A DNA stretch of 64,000 bases from Cytobacillus oceanisediminis (GTDB lineage Bacteria; Bacillota; Bacilli; Bacillales; Cytobacillaceae), in the NCBI RefSeq assembly GCF_004366035.1, contig NZ_SOEE01000005.1, positions 248,001-312,000 on the forward strand. The letters run 5' to 3'. This document shows positions 37,761 to 47,714 of this stretch, one piece after another. The notes beneath the pieces are model-generated. The model did no database searches and was not told the DNA's origin. It saw only the letters and a list, made by a program, of their open reading frames with translations. Each line of letters opens with the position of its first letter. The stretch's first letter is position 1. The translations under genes were made by a program, and so were the position numbers.

Positions 37761-38891
37761 TTACAGCTGTTTGCTGATGACAATCCTCTGAATTTCGCTT
37801 GTGCCTTCATAGATTTCGGTAATTTTGGCATCACGGAAGTAGCGCTCAACCGGATAGTCCTCCGTGTAGCCGTAGCCGCCGAATACCTGTATGGCTTCTG
37901 TTGTCACGTCTACTGCTGTTTTGGATGCAAACAGCTTTGCCATTGAGGCTTCTAGTCCGCATTTAATGCCGCGCTGGCGCATGTCTGCTGCGCGATAGAT
38001 TAATAGTTTTGATGCTTCAACGCTTGTCGCCATGTCTGCAAGCTTGAATCCGACACCCTGCTGAGCAGCAATCGGCTTGCCGAACTGTACACGTTCCTTC
38101 GCATAGCTTGCGGCTGCTTCAAAGGCTGCTTCTGCAATTCCAAGCGCCTGTGAAGCAATCCCGATCCGTCCTGCGTCCAGATTGGCCATTGCAATCCTGA
38201 AGCCTTCTCCTTCATTGCCGAGAAGATTTTCAGAAGGAACACGCATATCTTCAAATGTCAGCTGAAGGGTTCTTGAGCCGTGCAAGCCCATTTTGTGCTC
38301 ATCCTTCCCAAATACAAGGCCTGGCGTATCTTTCTCTACAATAAATGCGGAGATGCCTTTGCTGCCAAGTTCCGGATTTGTGGATGCAAATACAATATAT
38401 ACGTCTGCTTCTCCAGCATTCGTGATGAACACTTTTGAGCCATTAATGACATAATCGTCTCCATCTTTTACTGCACGGGACTTCAGGCTTCCCGCATCTG
38501 AGCCTGCGCTCGGTTCAGTGAGGCAAAAAGCTCCGAGATACTCGCCTGAAGCAAGCTTCGGAATATATTTCTGCTTTTGCTCTTCTGTACCGAAGTAAAG
38601 GATTGGGTTTGTTCCAACCGATGTGTGGACCGATAAAATAACGCCAACTGTCGCACTTACTCGGGACAGTTCATGGATGGCGATAATGTAAGAGGTAAAG
38701 TCCATTTCGGATCCGCCGTATCTTTCAGGAATCGGTATTCCCATCAGGCCAAGCTCACCCATTTTGCGAAGAATCTCCCTTGGAAACTCTCCCTGCTCCA
38801 TCTTTTCCACAAAAGGGGCGATTTCCGTTTGGGCAAAATCGCGCACCATTTTTCTCATCATTTCCTGCTCTTCTGTAAATCTCAGGTTCAT
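37761..38891 (-). CDS. Acyl-CoA dehydrogenase, second paralogue
   Basis: A 376-residue FAD-dependent acyl-CoA dehydrogenase. [14 protein letters not shown] and [15 protein letters not shown] are present, and the catalytic Glu lies in [12 protein letters not shown]. It resembles its neighbour over its full length, so a tandem duplication with specialised chain length or branching preference is likely. The ATG at 38891 (MNLRFTEEQ) follows GGAGGG. The frame open to 38984 is not supported. Only 52 bp separate it from hbd. Confidence 0.9.
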   Translation of the reverse strand: MNLRFTEEQEMMRKMVRDFAQTEIAPFVEKMEQGEFPREILRKMGELGLMGIPIPERYGGSEMDFTSYIIAIHELSRVSATVGVILSVHTSVGTNPILYFGTEEQKQKYIPKLASGEYLGAFCLTEPSAGSDAGSLKSRAVKDGDDYVINGSKVFITNAGEADVYIVFASTNPELGSKGISAFIVEKDTPGLVFGKDEHKMGLHGSRTLQLTFEDMRVPSENLLGNEGEGFRIAMANLDAGRIGIASQALGIAEAAFEAAASYAKERVQFGKPIAAQQGVGFKLADMATSVEASKLLIYRAADMRQRGIKCGLEASMAKLFASKTAVDVTTEAIQVFGGYGYTEDYPVERYFRDAKITEIYEGTSEIQRIVISKQL

Positions 38892-38943
38892 TTGTATACC
38901 CTCCGATGCTGCCGGGCTCTTTTTAGCCGGGCTCCTGTGATTA

Positions 38944-39795
38944 TTATTCGTAAACGTAGAAGCCTCTGCCTGTCTTCTTGCCAAGCCAGCCAGCTTTTAC
39001 ATACTTTCTTAACAGCGGGCATGGACGGTATTTATCATCGCCAAAGCCTTCATGCAGGGTTTCCATAATATACAGGCATGTGTCCAGGCCAATGAAGTCA
39101 GCCAAAGTCAGCGGTCCCATTGGATGGTTCATGCCAAGCTTCATCACTTCATCAACGGCCTCTTTTGTCGCAACCCCTTCATAAAGCGTGAAGATTGCTT
39201 CATTGATCATCGGCATCAGGATGCGGTTGGATACGAATCCAGGAAAATCATTCACTTCTACAGGCACTTTTTTAAGCGTCTTTGTGATGTCTTCGATGGT
39301 TTGATACACTTCGTCGGCAGTCGCAAGGCCGCGGATGATTTCTACTAGCTTCATCACTGGCACCGGGTTCATAAAGTGCATACCGATGACTTTTTCCGGA
39401 CGTTTTGTGGCAGCTGCGATTTCTGTGATGGGAAGGGATGATGTATTGCTTGCCAGAATCGCATGATCTGGAGCGATTTCATCCAGCTGGCTGAAGATCT
39501 TTGTTTTAATCTCCATATTTTCAACGGCTGCTTCGATGACGAGCTCAACCTTTTTTGCGTCCTGCAGATCAGTTGAAGCGGTTACATTTTTAAGCACTGT
39601 TTCCATTTCTTCCGCTGTCATGCGCTCTTTTTCCACCTGGCGGGAAAGATTCTTTTTAATCACACCAAGGCCGCGTTCAACAAAATCCTGCTTTAGATCG
39701 TTTAAGATGACGCTGTAGCCTGCCTGCGCACAAACCTGCGTGATTCCTGAACCCATTTGTCCAGCACCGATTACCATAATGTTTTTTACGTTCAT
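38944..39795 (-). CDS. mmgB: 3-hydroxyacyl-CoA (3-hydroxybutyryl-CoA) dehydrogenase
   Basis: A 283-residue NAD-dependent enzyme oxidising 3-hydroxyacyl-CoA. The Rossmann motif GAGQMGSGI is at the N-terminus. The catalytic His-Glu pair lies in [17 protein letters not shown] and the conserved [18 protein letters not shown] follows. The C-terminal domain contains [19 protein letters not shown]. It resembles MmgB of the B. subtilis mother-cell mmg operon, and the symbol is used in that sense. CGGAGGA precedes the ATG. An array of 20-bp-period repeats lies directly upstream. Confidence 0.93.
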   Translation of the reverse strand: MNVKNIMVIGAGQMGSGITQVCAQAGYSVILNDLKQDFVERGLGVIKKNLSRQVEKERMTAEEMETVLKNVTASTDLQDAKKVELVIEAAVENMEIKTKIFSQLDEIAPDHAILASNTSSLPITEIAAATKRPEKVIGMHFMNPVPVMKLVEIIRGLATADEVYQTIEDITKTLKKVPVEVNDFPGFVSNRILMPMINEAIFTLYEGVATKEAVDEVMKLGMNHPMGPLTLADFIGLDTCLYIMETLHEGFGDDKYRPCPLLRKYVKAGWLGKKTGRGFYVYE

Positions 39796-39837
39796 TTTTG
39801 TATCCTCCGTTCTTGGGCTTTGGCCTGTATTTCTGTC

Positions 39838-39990
39838 GACTTGGCCGGTAATTATATGAAATTAGTCGTTAAATAGCCAAATTTGGCAGGTAAGATGTTC
39901 ATTCGGAACTTCATTGTTCATTTGGACGATAAACTGTCTGGTTCGGCCGTAAAAATTCTAATTTCGGCCGATAAATGATCAGTTGCTTCT
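39838..39990 (-). repeat. Degenerate ~20-21 bp-period repeat array (39.8 kb)
   Basis: Read on the minus strand, units carry variants of TTTATCGGCCGAA (TTTTACGGCCGAA, TTTATCGTCCAAA, TTAACGACTAATT, TTACCGGCCAAGT), spaced about 20 bp apart with variable filler. It lies between thiolase and mmgB. The same core words occur in arrays at 53.2 and 62.1 kb. Confidence 0.65.
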
Positions 39991-40044
39991 CATTTAGGCA
40001 ATAAGACGGTGTTTTTCCAGGTGCAGTCACCGTCCCAAAACAGA

Positions 40045-41232
40045 TTACTGCTTCGGAACCTCAATCATTACCGCATCTCCCTGGCCTCCGCCGCTGCAGA
40101 TGGCCGCAATGCCGATTCCGCCTCCGCGGCGCTTCAGTTCATGCATCAGTGTTAGGATGATTCTCGCTCCACTCGCGCCGATTGGGTGGCCAAGGGCGAC
40201 AGCACCGCCGTTAACATTCACTTTCTCTTCATCAAGACCGGCAATTTTTCCGCTTGTTAAAGCAACGGCCGCAAATGCTTCGTTAATTTCAAATAGCTCA
40301 ATTTCTTCCAGGGTTTTTCCAGTCTTTTTCAATAAAGCATTAATGACCAGCCCAGGGGTTTGCGGGAAGTCCTTGGCTTCCACTGCTAGAGCTGTATGGC
40401 CAAGAATATAAGCTTCCGGCTTTTTGCCTTCGCGTTCTGCCCGCTCTTCGCTCATCAATACTAATGCAGCTGCTCCGTCGTTAACGCCAGGCGCATTCCC
40501 CGCAGTGATCGTTCCATCAGAGTTAAAAACCGATCCCAGCCTAGCCAGCTTTTCTAAGGAAGTATCTTTGCGCGGCGATTCATCCTGGGAAACAATTATT
40601 GGCTCACCTTTTCGCTGCGGCACTTCCACCGGCACGATTTCCTCTGCCAATCTACCCGATTCCATTGCTGCAATGGAACGTTCATGGCTTCTTAGCGCCC
40701 AGTTGTCCTGTGCTTCACGGCTGATTTCAAACTCTTTAGCTGTCGAGTTTCCGTACGTTCCCATATGGACGCCTGTGAAGCTGCAGCTTAATCCGTCATG
40801 AACCATTAAGTCCTTAATCGTTGAATCACCCATGCGCAGCCCCCAGCGCGCTTTCGGCAAAATATAAGGAGCATTGCTCATGGATTCCATGCCCCCGGCT
40901 ACGATGACTTCCTCGTCACCCGCCCGGATAATCTGATCCCCTAGTGTGACGCTTCGCATGCCGGATGCACAGACTTTATTGATCGTTTCCGTTTTCACTT
41001 CCCATGGCAAGCCTGCTTTTCTGGCAGCCTGACGTGAAGGGATCTGGCCCTGGCCACCCTGGAGAACGGTTCCGAGAATCACTTCATCTACATCCTCTGG
41101 ATTGACGCCGGCACGGTTCAGTGCTTCTTTTACTGCAAATCCGCCAAGATCAGAAGCTGTAAAGCTGCTAAGCGCTCCGGCAAATTTTCCAAAAGGTGTT
41201 CTTACCCCGCTAAGAATTACGGTTTTCCCCAT
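40045..41232 (-). CDS. mmgA: Acetyl-CoA acetyltransferase (thiolase)
   Basis: A 395-residue thiolase. The nucleophile Cys88 ([10 protein letters not shown]), the His of [17 protein letters not shown] and the second Cys of [11 protein letters not shown] near the C-terminus are all present. It cleaves or condenses acetoacetyl-CoA or longer 3-ketoacyl-CoAs. It resembles MmgA. GGGAGCGATT precedes the ATG. The upstream 328-bp gap should contain its promoter. Confidence 0.93.
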   Translation of the reverse strand: MGKTVILSGVRTPFGKFAGALSSFTASDLGGFAVKEALNRAGVNPEDVDEVILGTVLQGGQGQIPSRQAARKAGLPWEVKTETINKVCASGMRSVTLGDQIIRAGDEEVIVAGGMESMSNAPYILPKARWGLRMGDSTIKDLMVHDGLSCSFTGVHMGTYGNSTAKEFEISREAQDNWALRSHERSIAAMESGRLAEEIVPVEVPQRKGEPIIVSQDESPRKDTSLEKLARLGSVFNSDGTITAGNAPGVNDGAAALVLMSEERAEREGKKPEAYILGHTALAVEAKDFPQTPGLVINALLKKTGKTLEEIELFEINEAFAAVALTSGKIAGLDEEKVNVNGGAVALGHPIGASGARIILTLMHELKRRGGGIGIAAICSGGGQGDAVMIEVPKQ

Positions 41233-41560
41233 AAAGAATCGCTCCCTTGTACTATTAATTTAAAATGTTCTAATAATTAATTTGAAAAAAAAACCGGGTC
41301 TATGAAGCAGTTCTGGTTGAAGTTAAATATGAGTGAAGGTGCGTTTGCTGACTGAACGCTCGCTCGAAAAAACCGCGAAATCAAAGGATTTTCTTCCTCA
41401 TCAGCAAACAAGCAAAATTGTAAGCGCTTTATCACTTTCTATTTTACTAGAAAAATAGCAGAAATTGAAACACTTTACACAAAATTCTGGTAAAAACATT
41501 TTTCGTCAAAATGCTTTAGCTGAAAGTTGCTTCAGTGCTTCAATTTCCACTTTCAATATG
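41233..41560. other. Intergenic gap between fadF and thiolase
   Basis: 328 bp, AT-rich, no gene. A cre-like TGTAAGCGCTTTATCA at 41415-41430 is two bases too long for a proper site. I see no clear promoter or terminator. Confidence 0.4.
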
Positions 41561-43678
41561 TTAGGATGCTAAATTCTGGCTTTCACCTATAACAGATTTT
41601 TCGAGAATTTCGGCAACATCGTACGTATGAACCTGTTCTTCCACTTCTTTTGCTTTCGTGCCATCTGAAAGCATCGTTAAGCAGTATGGGCATCCGGAGC
41701 TGATCACGGATGGATTCACTGCCAATGCCTGCTCTGTGCGTGAGACGTTGATGCGGTGTCCTGTTTCTTCTTCCATCCACATTAAGCCGCCGCCCGCTCC
41801 GCAGCACATGCCGGTTTCACGGTTTCTTTCCATTTCCACAAGCTTAACGCCCGGAATGCTCTTAAGGATTTCACGCGGAGGATCGTACACTTCGTTGTAG
41901 CGTCCAAGATAGCAGGAATCATGGAATGTGATCGTTTCCTCCACAGCATATTGCGGCTTCAGCTTGCCTTCTTCTACAAGCTGGGCAAGAACTTCAGTAT
42001 GGTGATAAACCTCTGCTTCTAATCCGAAATCCGGATACTCATTTTTGAAAATGTTGTAGGCATGAGGATCGATCGTTACGATCTTCTTCACTTCATTTTT
42101 CTCAAACTCTTCAATATTCTTTGTGGCAAGCTCCTGGAATAAGAATTCGTTTCCAAGACGTCTTGGTGTGTCACCAGAGTTCTTTTCCTTGTTTCCAAGA
42201 ATTGCGAATTTAACGCCTGCCTCATTCATTAGTTTTGCAAAGGAAAGAGCGATTTTTTGGCTGCGGTTATCGTAAGATCCCATGGAGCCAACCCAGAATA
42301 AGTATTCAAACTCTTCTCCTGCCTTTTTCATTTCCTTCACAGTAGGCACATGAACATCTTCTCGTGCTTCTCTCCAGTCTTCGCGCTCCTTGCGGTTGAG
42401 TCCCCAAGGATTTCCCTGGCGTTCGATATTGGTCATGGCACGCTGTGCATCGGCATCCATTTTACCCTCTGTTAAAACAAGGTAGCGGCGCAGATCTATA
42501 ATCTTATCAACATGTTCATTCATAACCGGGCATTGGTCTTCACAGTTTCGGCAAGTCGTACAAGCCCAGATTTCTTCTTCTGTAATGACTTCGCCAATTA
42601 GGCTTGGGCTGTATGCAAGGCCTGCAGCAGCTTCTTCTGCACCCTGGCCCGCAGCTGCAAGGGCCAGCTGATTGCCTTTCGTATTTGAAAAAGCGAAAGT
42701 CGGCACCCAAGGCTGCTTTGATGTGACAACAGCACCGTGATTGGTTAAATGGTCACGCAATTTCAGGATTAAATCCATTGGCGAAAGCATTTTACCCGTG
42801 CCGGTTGCCGGACACATATTAGTACAGCGACCACATTCCACACATGCATAGAAATCGATCATCTGATGCTGTGTAAAATCTTCAATCTTTCCGACACCAA
42901 AGCTTTCCTGTGACTCATCTTCAAAGTCGATTGCTTTTAATTTCCCCGGATTATCCAGACGGTTGAAATATACGTTGGCCGGTCCGGCGATTAAGTGAGC
43001 GTGCTTGGATTGCGGCACGTACACAAGGAAAGCGAGCAGGAATACTAAGTGAATCCACCATGAGATGTAAAACACAACTATTGAAGCCGTTTCACCCATC
43101 CATGCGAATGCACCGGCAATCAGAGAAGCAACCGGTTCTGTCCAGGTTCCTTCATGGCCATGCCAGATCATGCCCATTCCATTGCCAAGCAGTACGGAAA
43201 GCATGAGCCCTCCGATAAAAATAAGAACGAGACCTGATTTGAATCCGCGTTTTAAACGGACAAGCTTTTCCACATAACGTCGGTAAAAAGCCCAGATTAC
43301 TGCTACAAGGATCATCAGGGTCACAATTTCCTGGAAAAAGGTGAAGCCAGGATATAATGGTCCAAGCGGCAAATGCGCACCTGGCTTAATTCCCTTGATA
43401 ATAAAGTCGATTGCTCCAAATTGGACAAGAATGAAGCCGTAAAAAAACATCACATGGATGATTCCGCTTTTCTTATCTTTTAAAAGCTTTTTCTGGCCAA
43501 ATACGTTGATCCAGATCTTCTCAAGGCGTTCTTTCACCTTGCCGTCAAAATCCACTTTTTTGCCAAGCTTGATATATTCAATCCGTGTCTTCACAACATA
43601 GACAAACAGGCTGACAGCGTAAGCGGTTACAAGAAGAAATGCAATTAAGTTGATCCATAATAAACCGTTCATAGGCAT
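41561..43678 (-). CDS. fadF: FadF: membrane (Fe-S)-binding oxidoreductase of fatty-acid oxidation
   Basis: A 705-residue fusion. The N-terminal 220 residues hold about five membrane helices resembling nitrate reductase gamma (haem b-binding). Two 4Fe-4S motifs follow: C279, C282, C285, C289 and C373, C376, C379, C383. The C-terminal part has two CCG (heterodisulfide-reductase type) domains, including SCYLGRYN, MCCGAGGGLMW and SSGCPYCLTM. It probably passes electrons from acyl-CoA dehydrogenase and ETF to the quinone pool. It is B. subtilis ywjF/fadF by position. AAAGGAG precedes the ATG at 43678. A FadR-type operator overlaps its promoter. Confidence 0.92.
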   Translation of the reverse strand: MPMNGLLWINLIAFLLVTAYAVSLFVYVVKTRIEYIKLGKKVDFDGKVKERLEKIWINVFGQKKLLKDKKSGIIHVMFFYGFILVQFGAIDFIIKGIKPGAHLPLGPLYPGFTFFQEIVTLMILVAVIWAFYRRYVEKLVRLKRGFKSGLVLIFIGGLMLSVLLGNGMGMIWHGHEGTWTEPVASLIAGAFAWMGETASIVVFYISWWIHLVFLLAFLVYVPQSKHAHLIAGPANVYFNRLDNPGKLKAIDFEDESQESFGVGKIEDFTQHQMIDFYACVECGRCTNMCPATGTGKMLSPMDLILKLRDHLTNHGAVVTSKQPWVPTFAFSNTKGNQLALAAAGQGAEEAAAGLAYSPSLIGEVITEEEIWACTTCRNCEDQCPVMNEHVDKIIDLRRYLVLTEGKMDADAQRAMTNIERQGNPWGLNRKEREDWREAREDVHVPTVKEMKKAGEEFEYLFWVGSMGSYDNRSQKIALSFAKLMNEAGVKFAILGNKEKNSGDTPRRLGNEFLFQELATKNIEEFEKNEVKKIVTIDPHAYNIFKNEYPDFGLEAEVYHHTEVLAQLVEEGKLKPQYAVEETITFHDSCYLGRYNEVYDPPREILKSIPGVKLVEMERNRETGMCCGAGGGLMWMEEETGHRINVSRTEQALAVNPSVISSGCPYCLTMLSDGTKAKEVEEQVHTYDVAEILEKSVIGESQNLAS

Positions 43679-43745
43679 GGTGCTCCTTTCTTTATCTTAG
43701 AAAATTTTAAAAACAGTATAATTTTCTGAATTTACTCTTACTCCC

Positions 43746-43773
43746 ATTATATTATGAATGAGCATTCAGTCAA
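43746..43773 (-). promoter_or_regulatory. fadF promoter with embedded FadR-type operator
   Basis: Minus strand TTGACT (43773-43768), 16-bp spacer, TATAAT (43751-43746). The spacer and -35 contain TGACTGAATGCTCATTCA (43772-43755), which fits the Bacillus FadR consensus TGAATGANTANTCATTCA at 14 of 16 fixed positions. Binding would block polymerase until long-chain acyl-CoA releases the repressor. Confidence 0.75.
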
Positions 43774-43928
43774 CCATTTTTCATTAAACTTGTTCGAAAA
43801 ATTTCATTATTTTCATTTATTAAATTCTTTTTAAAGGTGAAAAGTCCTCCCCTTTTGAGAAGATTCCATGATAGAAAAAGCGCTGCAGGAAATACTAATA
43901 GGAAAATCCTGTCGAGAGGAAGATTGCA

Positions 43929-45131
43929 TTGACTGTCTGGAATATCATTATGGCCGTTTTACTCGTTATCTTCTTATGGCTCTATATCGATTTTACATGG
44001 GGCCGGAAAAGCCATATGAAAAAGCTTGAGCGGACCGCCTTACCCATCCGGCAGTCTGATATGGAATTGTTTGCAGACGGACCTTCTTTGTTTGATGATT
44101 TATTCTCCGAGCTTAAAAAAGCGCAAAAGCACATTCATGTTTTATTTTATATTGTGAAGGATGATAAAATCAGCAAGGAGTTTTTAACCATTTTAAAGGG
44201 TAAAGCAAAAGAAGGAGTGGAAGTCCGCCTTTTGCTCGACTGGGCCGGAAGCTTTCCGGTTAAACGAAAAACCGTTAAGGATCTTAAAAGCAGTGGCATT
44301 AAGTTTTCTTTTGCACATGTGCCAAAGCCTCCCTTTCTCTTCTATTCTTTCCAGGCCAGGAACCATCGGAAAATCACCGTTATTGACGGAAAGATCGGTT
44401 ACAGCGGAGGCTTTAATATTGGAAAAGAATACATCAACCAGGATAAAAAGCTGAGTCCCTGGCGTGACTATCATTTGAAATTCCGTGGTGAAGGGGTAGA
44501 GGACCTGCAAAGAGAGTTTCTAATCGATTGGTATAAAGCAACAAAGACTGACCTGCTCGCAAACAAAGTCTATTTTCCTGAGCAGCCTGCAGGAGATTAT
44601 CGCCATCAGTTCGCATCTTATAAAGGAGCATTTTTAGAAGAAAGCTTCTCCTCCTTAATTAGGAATGCGAAAAAGAGCATTACGATTGGGACTCCCTATT
44701 TTATTCCTGGCAAAAGGCTATTTCAGGATTTAATTCATGCCCTGGAACGCGGGGTATCAGTCAAAATACTTGTCCCATGCATTACTGATCATATTCTTGT
44801 AAAAGAAGCTTCCTATCTTTACTTAAGAACCTTGATTAAACAAGGAGCTTATGTGCATGAATACAAAAATGGTTTTTACCATGCGAAGGCGATCATCATC
44901 GATGATGAAATCAGCGATATTGGGACAGCCAATTTTGATAAGCGGAGCCTGTTTTTAAATTATGAAATCAATTGCTTTATTTATGACAAAGAGTTCATAA
45001 AGCAGATCAGGTCTGTTATGGACAAAGACATAGACAATGCAAAGAGATTGACGCTAAAAGAATTAAACCGGCTGGACCCTTTACGGACATTCAAAGAAAT
45101 GCTTGCCCGGTCTGTGGCAAGCTTCCTTTAA
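43929..45131 (+). CDS. clsB: Cardiolipin synthase-type phospholipase D protein (ClsB/YwjE)
   Basis: A 400-residue membrane-anchored enzyme with one N-terminal membrane helix (IIMAVLLVIFLWLYIDF) and two HKD motifs (NHRKITVIDGKIGYSGG near residue 143 and YHAKAIIIDDEISDIGTANF near 317). It would join two phosphatidylglycerols into cardiolipin. The length is shorter than ClsA, and it corresponds to B. subtilis YwjE/ClsB by position. The start is TTG at 43929 behind GAGGAAG. It is followed by uvsE after 30 bp, probably as one operon. Confidence 0.9.
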   Translation: MTVWNIIMAVLLVIFLWLYIDFTWGRKSHMKKLERTALPIRQSDMELFADGPSLFDDLFSELKKAQKHIHVLFYIVKDDKISKEFLTILKGKAKEGVEVRLLLDWAGSFPVKRKTVKDLKSSGIKFSFAHVPKPPFLFYSFQARNHRKITVIDGKIGYSGGFNIGKEYINQDKKLSPWRDYHLKFRGEGVEDLQREFLIDWYKATKTDLLANKVYFPEQPAGDYRHQFASYKGAFLEESFSSLIRNAKKSITIGTPYFIPGKRLFQDLIHALERGVSVKILVPCITDHILVKEASYLYLRTLIKQGAYVHEYKNGFYHAKAIIIDDEISDIGTANFDKRSLFLNYEINCFIYDKEFIKQIRSVMDKDIDNAKRLTLKELNRLDPLRTFKEMLARSVASFL

Positions 45132-45161
45132 AGAAGGCCAGCATAAAGAAGGTGCTGTAAA

Positions 45162-46118
45162 TTGAAAATCAGACTGGGCTATGTTTCCCATGCCATCAGC
45201 CTGTGGGAGGCTTCTCCTGCGAGAACGTTGACTTTTACCCGCTATCAGCAATTGCCTGAAGAAGAAAGGCTGGAAAAGCTGAAGGCCGTCACAGCAGTGA
45301 ATTTGCAAAACACGTTAAGAATGCTTTATTTTAATATCGCCCATGAAATTCAGCTATATCGGCTCTCAAGCTCCATCGTACCTCTGGCCACGCATCCGGA
45401 GGTATTATGGGATTTTGTCACACCCTTTAAGGAAAATTGGCTTGAAATTGGTGAATTGATTAAAAAACACGGGCTCCGCGTCAGCTTTCATCCTAACCAA
45501 TTCACCCTGTTCACATCTCCTCGTGACGATGTGACCCGAAATGCAGTTAAAGATATGGAATACCATTACCGGATGTTCGAGGCCATGGGGGTTGAAAACG
45601 AGAGCCTCATTAATATCCATATTGGCGGGGCTTACGGAGACAAACTCACGACCCTCCGCCGTTTCCATGAAAATCTCAAGATGCTGCCTTCTCATATTAA
45701 AGAGCAAATGACACTCGAGAATGATGACAAAACCTATAACACGGATGAGACTCTCCTGGCCTGCCAGAAAGAAAACATCCCCCTTGTGTTCGATTATCAC
45801 CACCATATGGCGAACCTCGGCACCCGCCCGCTGGATGAGCTTCTCCCTGAGATTTTTCAGACGTGGGAAAAAACAGACCTCAAGCCAAAAATCCACATCT
45901 CCTCGCCCAAATCAGAAAAAGCCTTCCGGTCCCATGCCGACTATGTTGACATTGATTTCATCAGGCCGCTTCTCGATCTGCTGAAAACCTTTAACCGGGA
46001 TATTGATTTTATGATTGAAGCTAAAGCAAAAGACAAGGCTGCGCTTAAGCTGACGGAGGATATCAGCAGCATCCGCGGGGTGAAGAGGATTGGCGGGGCG
46101 GGGGTAGAATGGAAATGA
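45162..46118 (+). CDS. uvsE: UV DNA damage endonuclease UvsE
   Basis: A 318-residue TIM-barrel nuclease (UVDE family) that nicks 5-prime of UV photoproducts and starts an alternative excision repair. Landmarks are [40 protein letters not shown] (metal His), [23 protein letters not shown] and DYHHHMAN. The length fits bacterial UvsE. The start is TTG at 45162 after AAGGTG. It is B. subtilis ywjD by position. Confidence 0.94.
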   Translation: MKIRLGYVSHAISLWEASPARTLTFTRYQQLPEEERLEKLKAVTAVNLQNTLRMLYFNIAHEIQLYRLSSSIVPLATHPEVLWDFVTPFKENWLEIGELIKKHGLRVSFHPNQFTLFTSPRDDVTRNAVKDMEYHYRMFEAMGVENESLINIHIGGAYGDKLTTLRRFHENLKMLPSHIKEQMTLENDDKTYNTDETLLACQKENIPLVFDYHHHMANLGTRPLDELLPEIFQTWEKTDLKPKIHISSPKSEKAFRSHADYVDIDFIRPLLDLLKTFNRDIDFMIEAKAKDKAALKLTEDISSIRGVKRIGGAGVEWK

Positions 46119-46122
46119 GGAA

Positions 46123-46143
46123 GGCGTTCCACATCGGAACGCC
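46123..46143. terminator. Terminator between uvsE and cysteine dioxygenase genes
   Basis: GGCGTTCC / GGAACGCC stem with a 5-nt loop, followed on the plus strand by CCTTTATTTT, between convergent genes. Confidence 0.75.
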
Positions 46144-46146
46144 CCT

Positions 46147-46695
46147 TTATTTTAACTGAATTTCCTTAACCTTCTGTCTCAGCTCCTCAGGCCACCAGGC
46201 CCCACAGTCTTCAGAGACTACACAGGCAGCGCACCTTTGAAGGTCGTACACCTTCATACCCGTAATCGGAGGTGAATACAGATGCAGTGTGACAAGGTGT
46301 TCCCTGCCAGCACTCTTCATTTTGTGCACACCTTTTTTGGGAGCAAAAAAGAAGGAGTCTTTGGACTTTATCTCTGTAAAGAGCTCAACGGGGACGTCTT
46401 CCTTCACTTCAAAAACAGTGTTTTCCGAATCTCCATTTAACACTTGAATCCATCCCTTTGAATTTCCATGATCATGCGGGGCGCATTCGACCTCCGACCA
46501 GTTCATGAGGAGCAGCTCCACTTCATCATTTTGATAAAGCAGCTTGCGGTAATAGGGTTTTCCATCTGCCGGCTGTAAGTGAGGAAGCAAATCCCCAAGT
46601 TTGATATCAAGTGATGCCAAAGCCTTTCTAAGTTCTTCTGCAGAAGGTGATTTCAATGAATCCAAACTGTTTTTAAACCTTTCCTTCAATGCCAC
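46147..46695 (-). CDS. Cysteine dioxygenase family protein
   Basis: A 182-residue cupin. Iron-binding His residues lie in CAPHDHGNSKGW and in LHLYSPPITGM near residue 140, and the active-site Tyr is in the latter region. It would oxidise cysteine to cysteine sulfinate. The cysteine that cross-links to tyrosine in the animal enzyme is replaced by glycine (SKGW), as usual in bacterial forms. The start is GTG at 46695 behind GGGGGAG. It lies 25 bp downstream of an EamA exporter gene on the same strand, which hints that the exporter handles a thiol or sulfur metabolite (inference). Confidence 0.88.
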   Translation of the reverse strand: MALKERFKNSLDSLKSPSAEELRKALASLDIKLGDLLPHLQPADGKPYYRKLLYQNDEVELLLMNWSEVECAPHDHGNSKGWIQVLNGDSENTVFEVKEDVPVELFTEIKSKDSFFFAPKKGVHKMKSAGREHLVTLHLYSPPITGMKVYDLQRCAACVVSEDCGAWWPEELRQKVKEIQLK

Positions 46696-46720
46696 TAAAC
46701 GACTCCCCCTTTAATGTGGA

Positions 46721-47623
46721 TTATCGTTTCCTCCATGAAAAATATTTCAGCTGACCATTCACCATGATCACTCCTATAATAATTATGATTCCGCCCATGA
46801 TGCTTATGAAGAAAATTTTTTCACCAAGCAATAGAATGGCCGCAATAAAGGTAAATAGCGGCTCCATATAGATAAACATTGATACTTTGGAAGCTTCCAA
46901 AACCTCGAGTGCCTTGGACCAGTACCAGTAGCCAATCCCTGACACAAATATGCCCAGAAACAATATATGAGACCATTCAGAATCGGATAAAAGATGGAAC
47001 TTCTCCCATCCACTATCTCTCATTAAAAAGGGAATGGTCAACAAGCATCCCAGCAAACTCATATAAAAAGTGACCACAAGGGAAGGAAGCTTAATTTGCA
47101 GTTTCCTCACTAAAATCGAATATACAGCCCAATTCAGTGTACTTAGGATCATAAGGAAATACCCTATATTTAAAGCAAATCCCAGCGTCTGTCCGCTTCT
47201 CGCTCCCGTTACCATGAGGACCCCCGAAACCGCCGTTATAATGCCCAGTGTCTTAAGGATTGTCAATTTTTCATGGAGGAAGATCATGGAGAGAAGTACG
47301 GTAAAAACAGGTGAAAAAGAAATGATCCACCCCGCAGATGAGGCGTCTATCGTCTTTAGAGCTGTTACCTGGATGACCTGATGAATAAAAACGCCGAGTA
47401 CACCGAGAACAATTAAATGGGGAGTATATTTGAGCGGAATCTGGAGCTGATATCTTTTCAAGAGAAGCACAAGGAACAGAAAAGCTGCCCCGATGGCAAA
47501 CCGGAGCATGATTAATGTATAAGGATCCAGCTTATCCAAAACAGCTTTTGTGGAGACAAAAGAGACGCCCCAAAAACTGATTGAAATGGTTGCGTAAAAA
47601 GAGGCTGCCAATTGTGGCTTCAT
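46721..47623 (-). CDS. EamA/DMT-family transporter
   Basis: A 300-residue membrane protein with ten hydrophobic segments in two EamA repeats (FWGVSFVSTKAVLDKLDPYTL in the first half, LNWAVYSILVRKLQIKLPS in the second, given as landmarks). The substrate is unknown. RhaT/EamA relatives export amino acids or metabolites. The start is taken at the ATG at 47623 (MKPQLAAS), with AAAGGA upstream. The frame open to 47659 has no better site. It forms an operon with the cysteine dioxygenase gene. Confidence 0.83.
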   Translation of the reverse strand: MKPQLAASFYATISISFWGVSFVSTKAVLDKLDPYTLIMLRFAIGAAFLFLVLLLKRYQLQIPLKYTPHLIVLGVLGVFIHQVIQVTALKTIDASSAGWIISFSPVFTVLLSMIFLHEKLTILKTLGIITAVSGVLMVTGARSGQTLGFALNIGYFLMILSTLNWAVYSILVRKLQIKLPSLVVTFYMSLLGCLLTIPFLMRDSGWEKFHLLSDSEWSHILFLGIFVSGIGYWYWSKALEVLEASKVSMFIYMEPLFTFIAAILLLGEKIFFISIMGGIIIIIGVIMVNGQLKYFSWRKR

Positions 47624-47714
47624 GGGCGGGCATGTCCTTTCCGGAAGGGTTTCTACCATGATATGCTCGTCCCGATGTAAAATGCGGAGTTTAGTTTGAT
47701 TTACTTGCGGGTTC

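Noticed and set aside
41415-41430. cre-like TGTAAGCGCTTTATCA upstream of thiolase
   Set aside because: The two half-sites are two bases too far apart for the consensus, and no nearby promoter was found.
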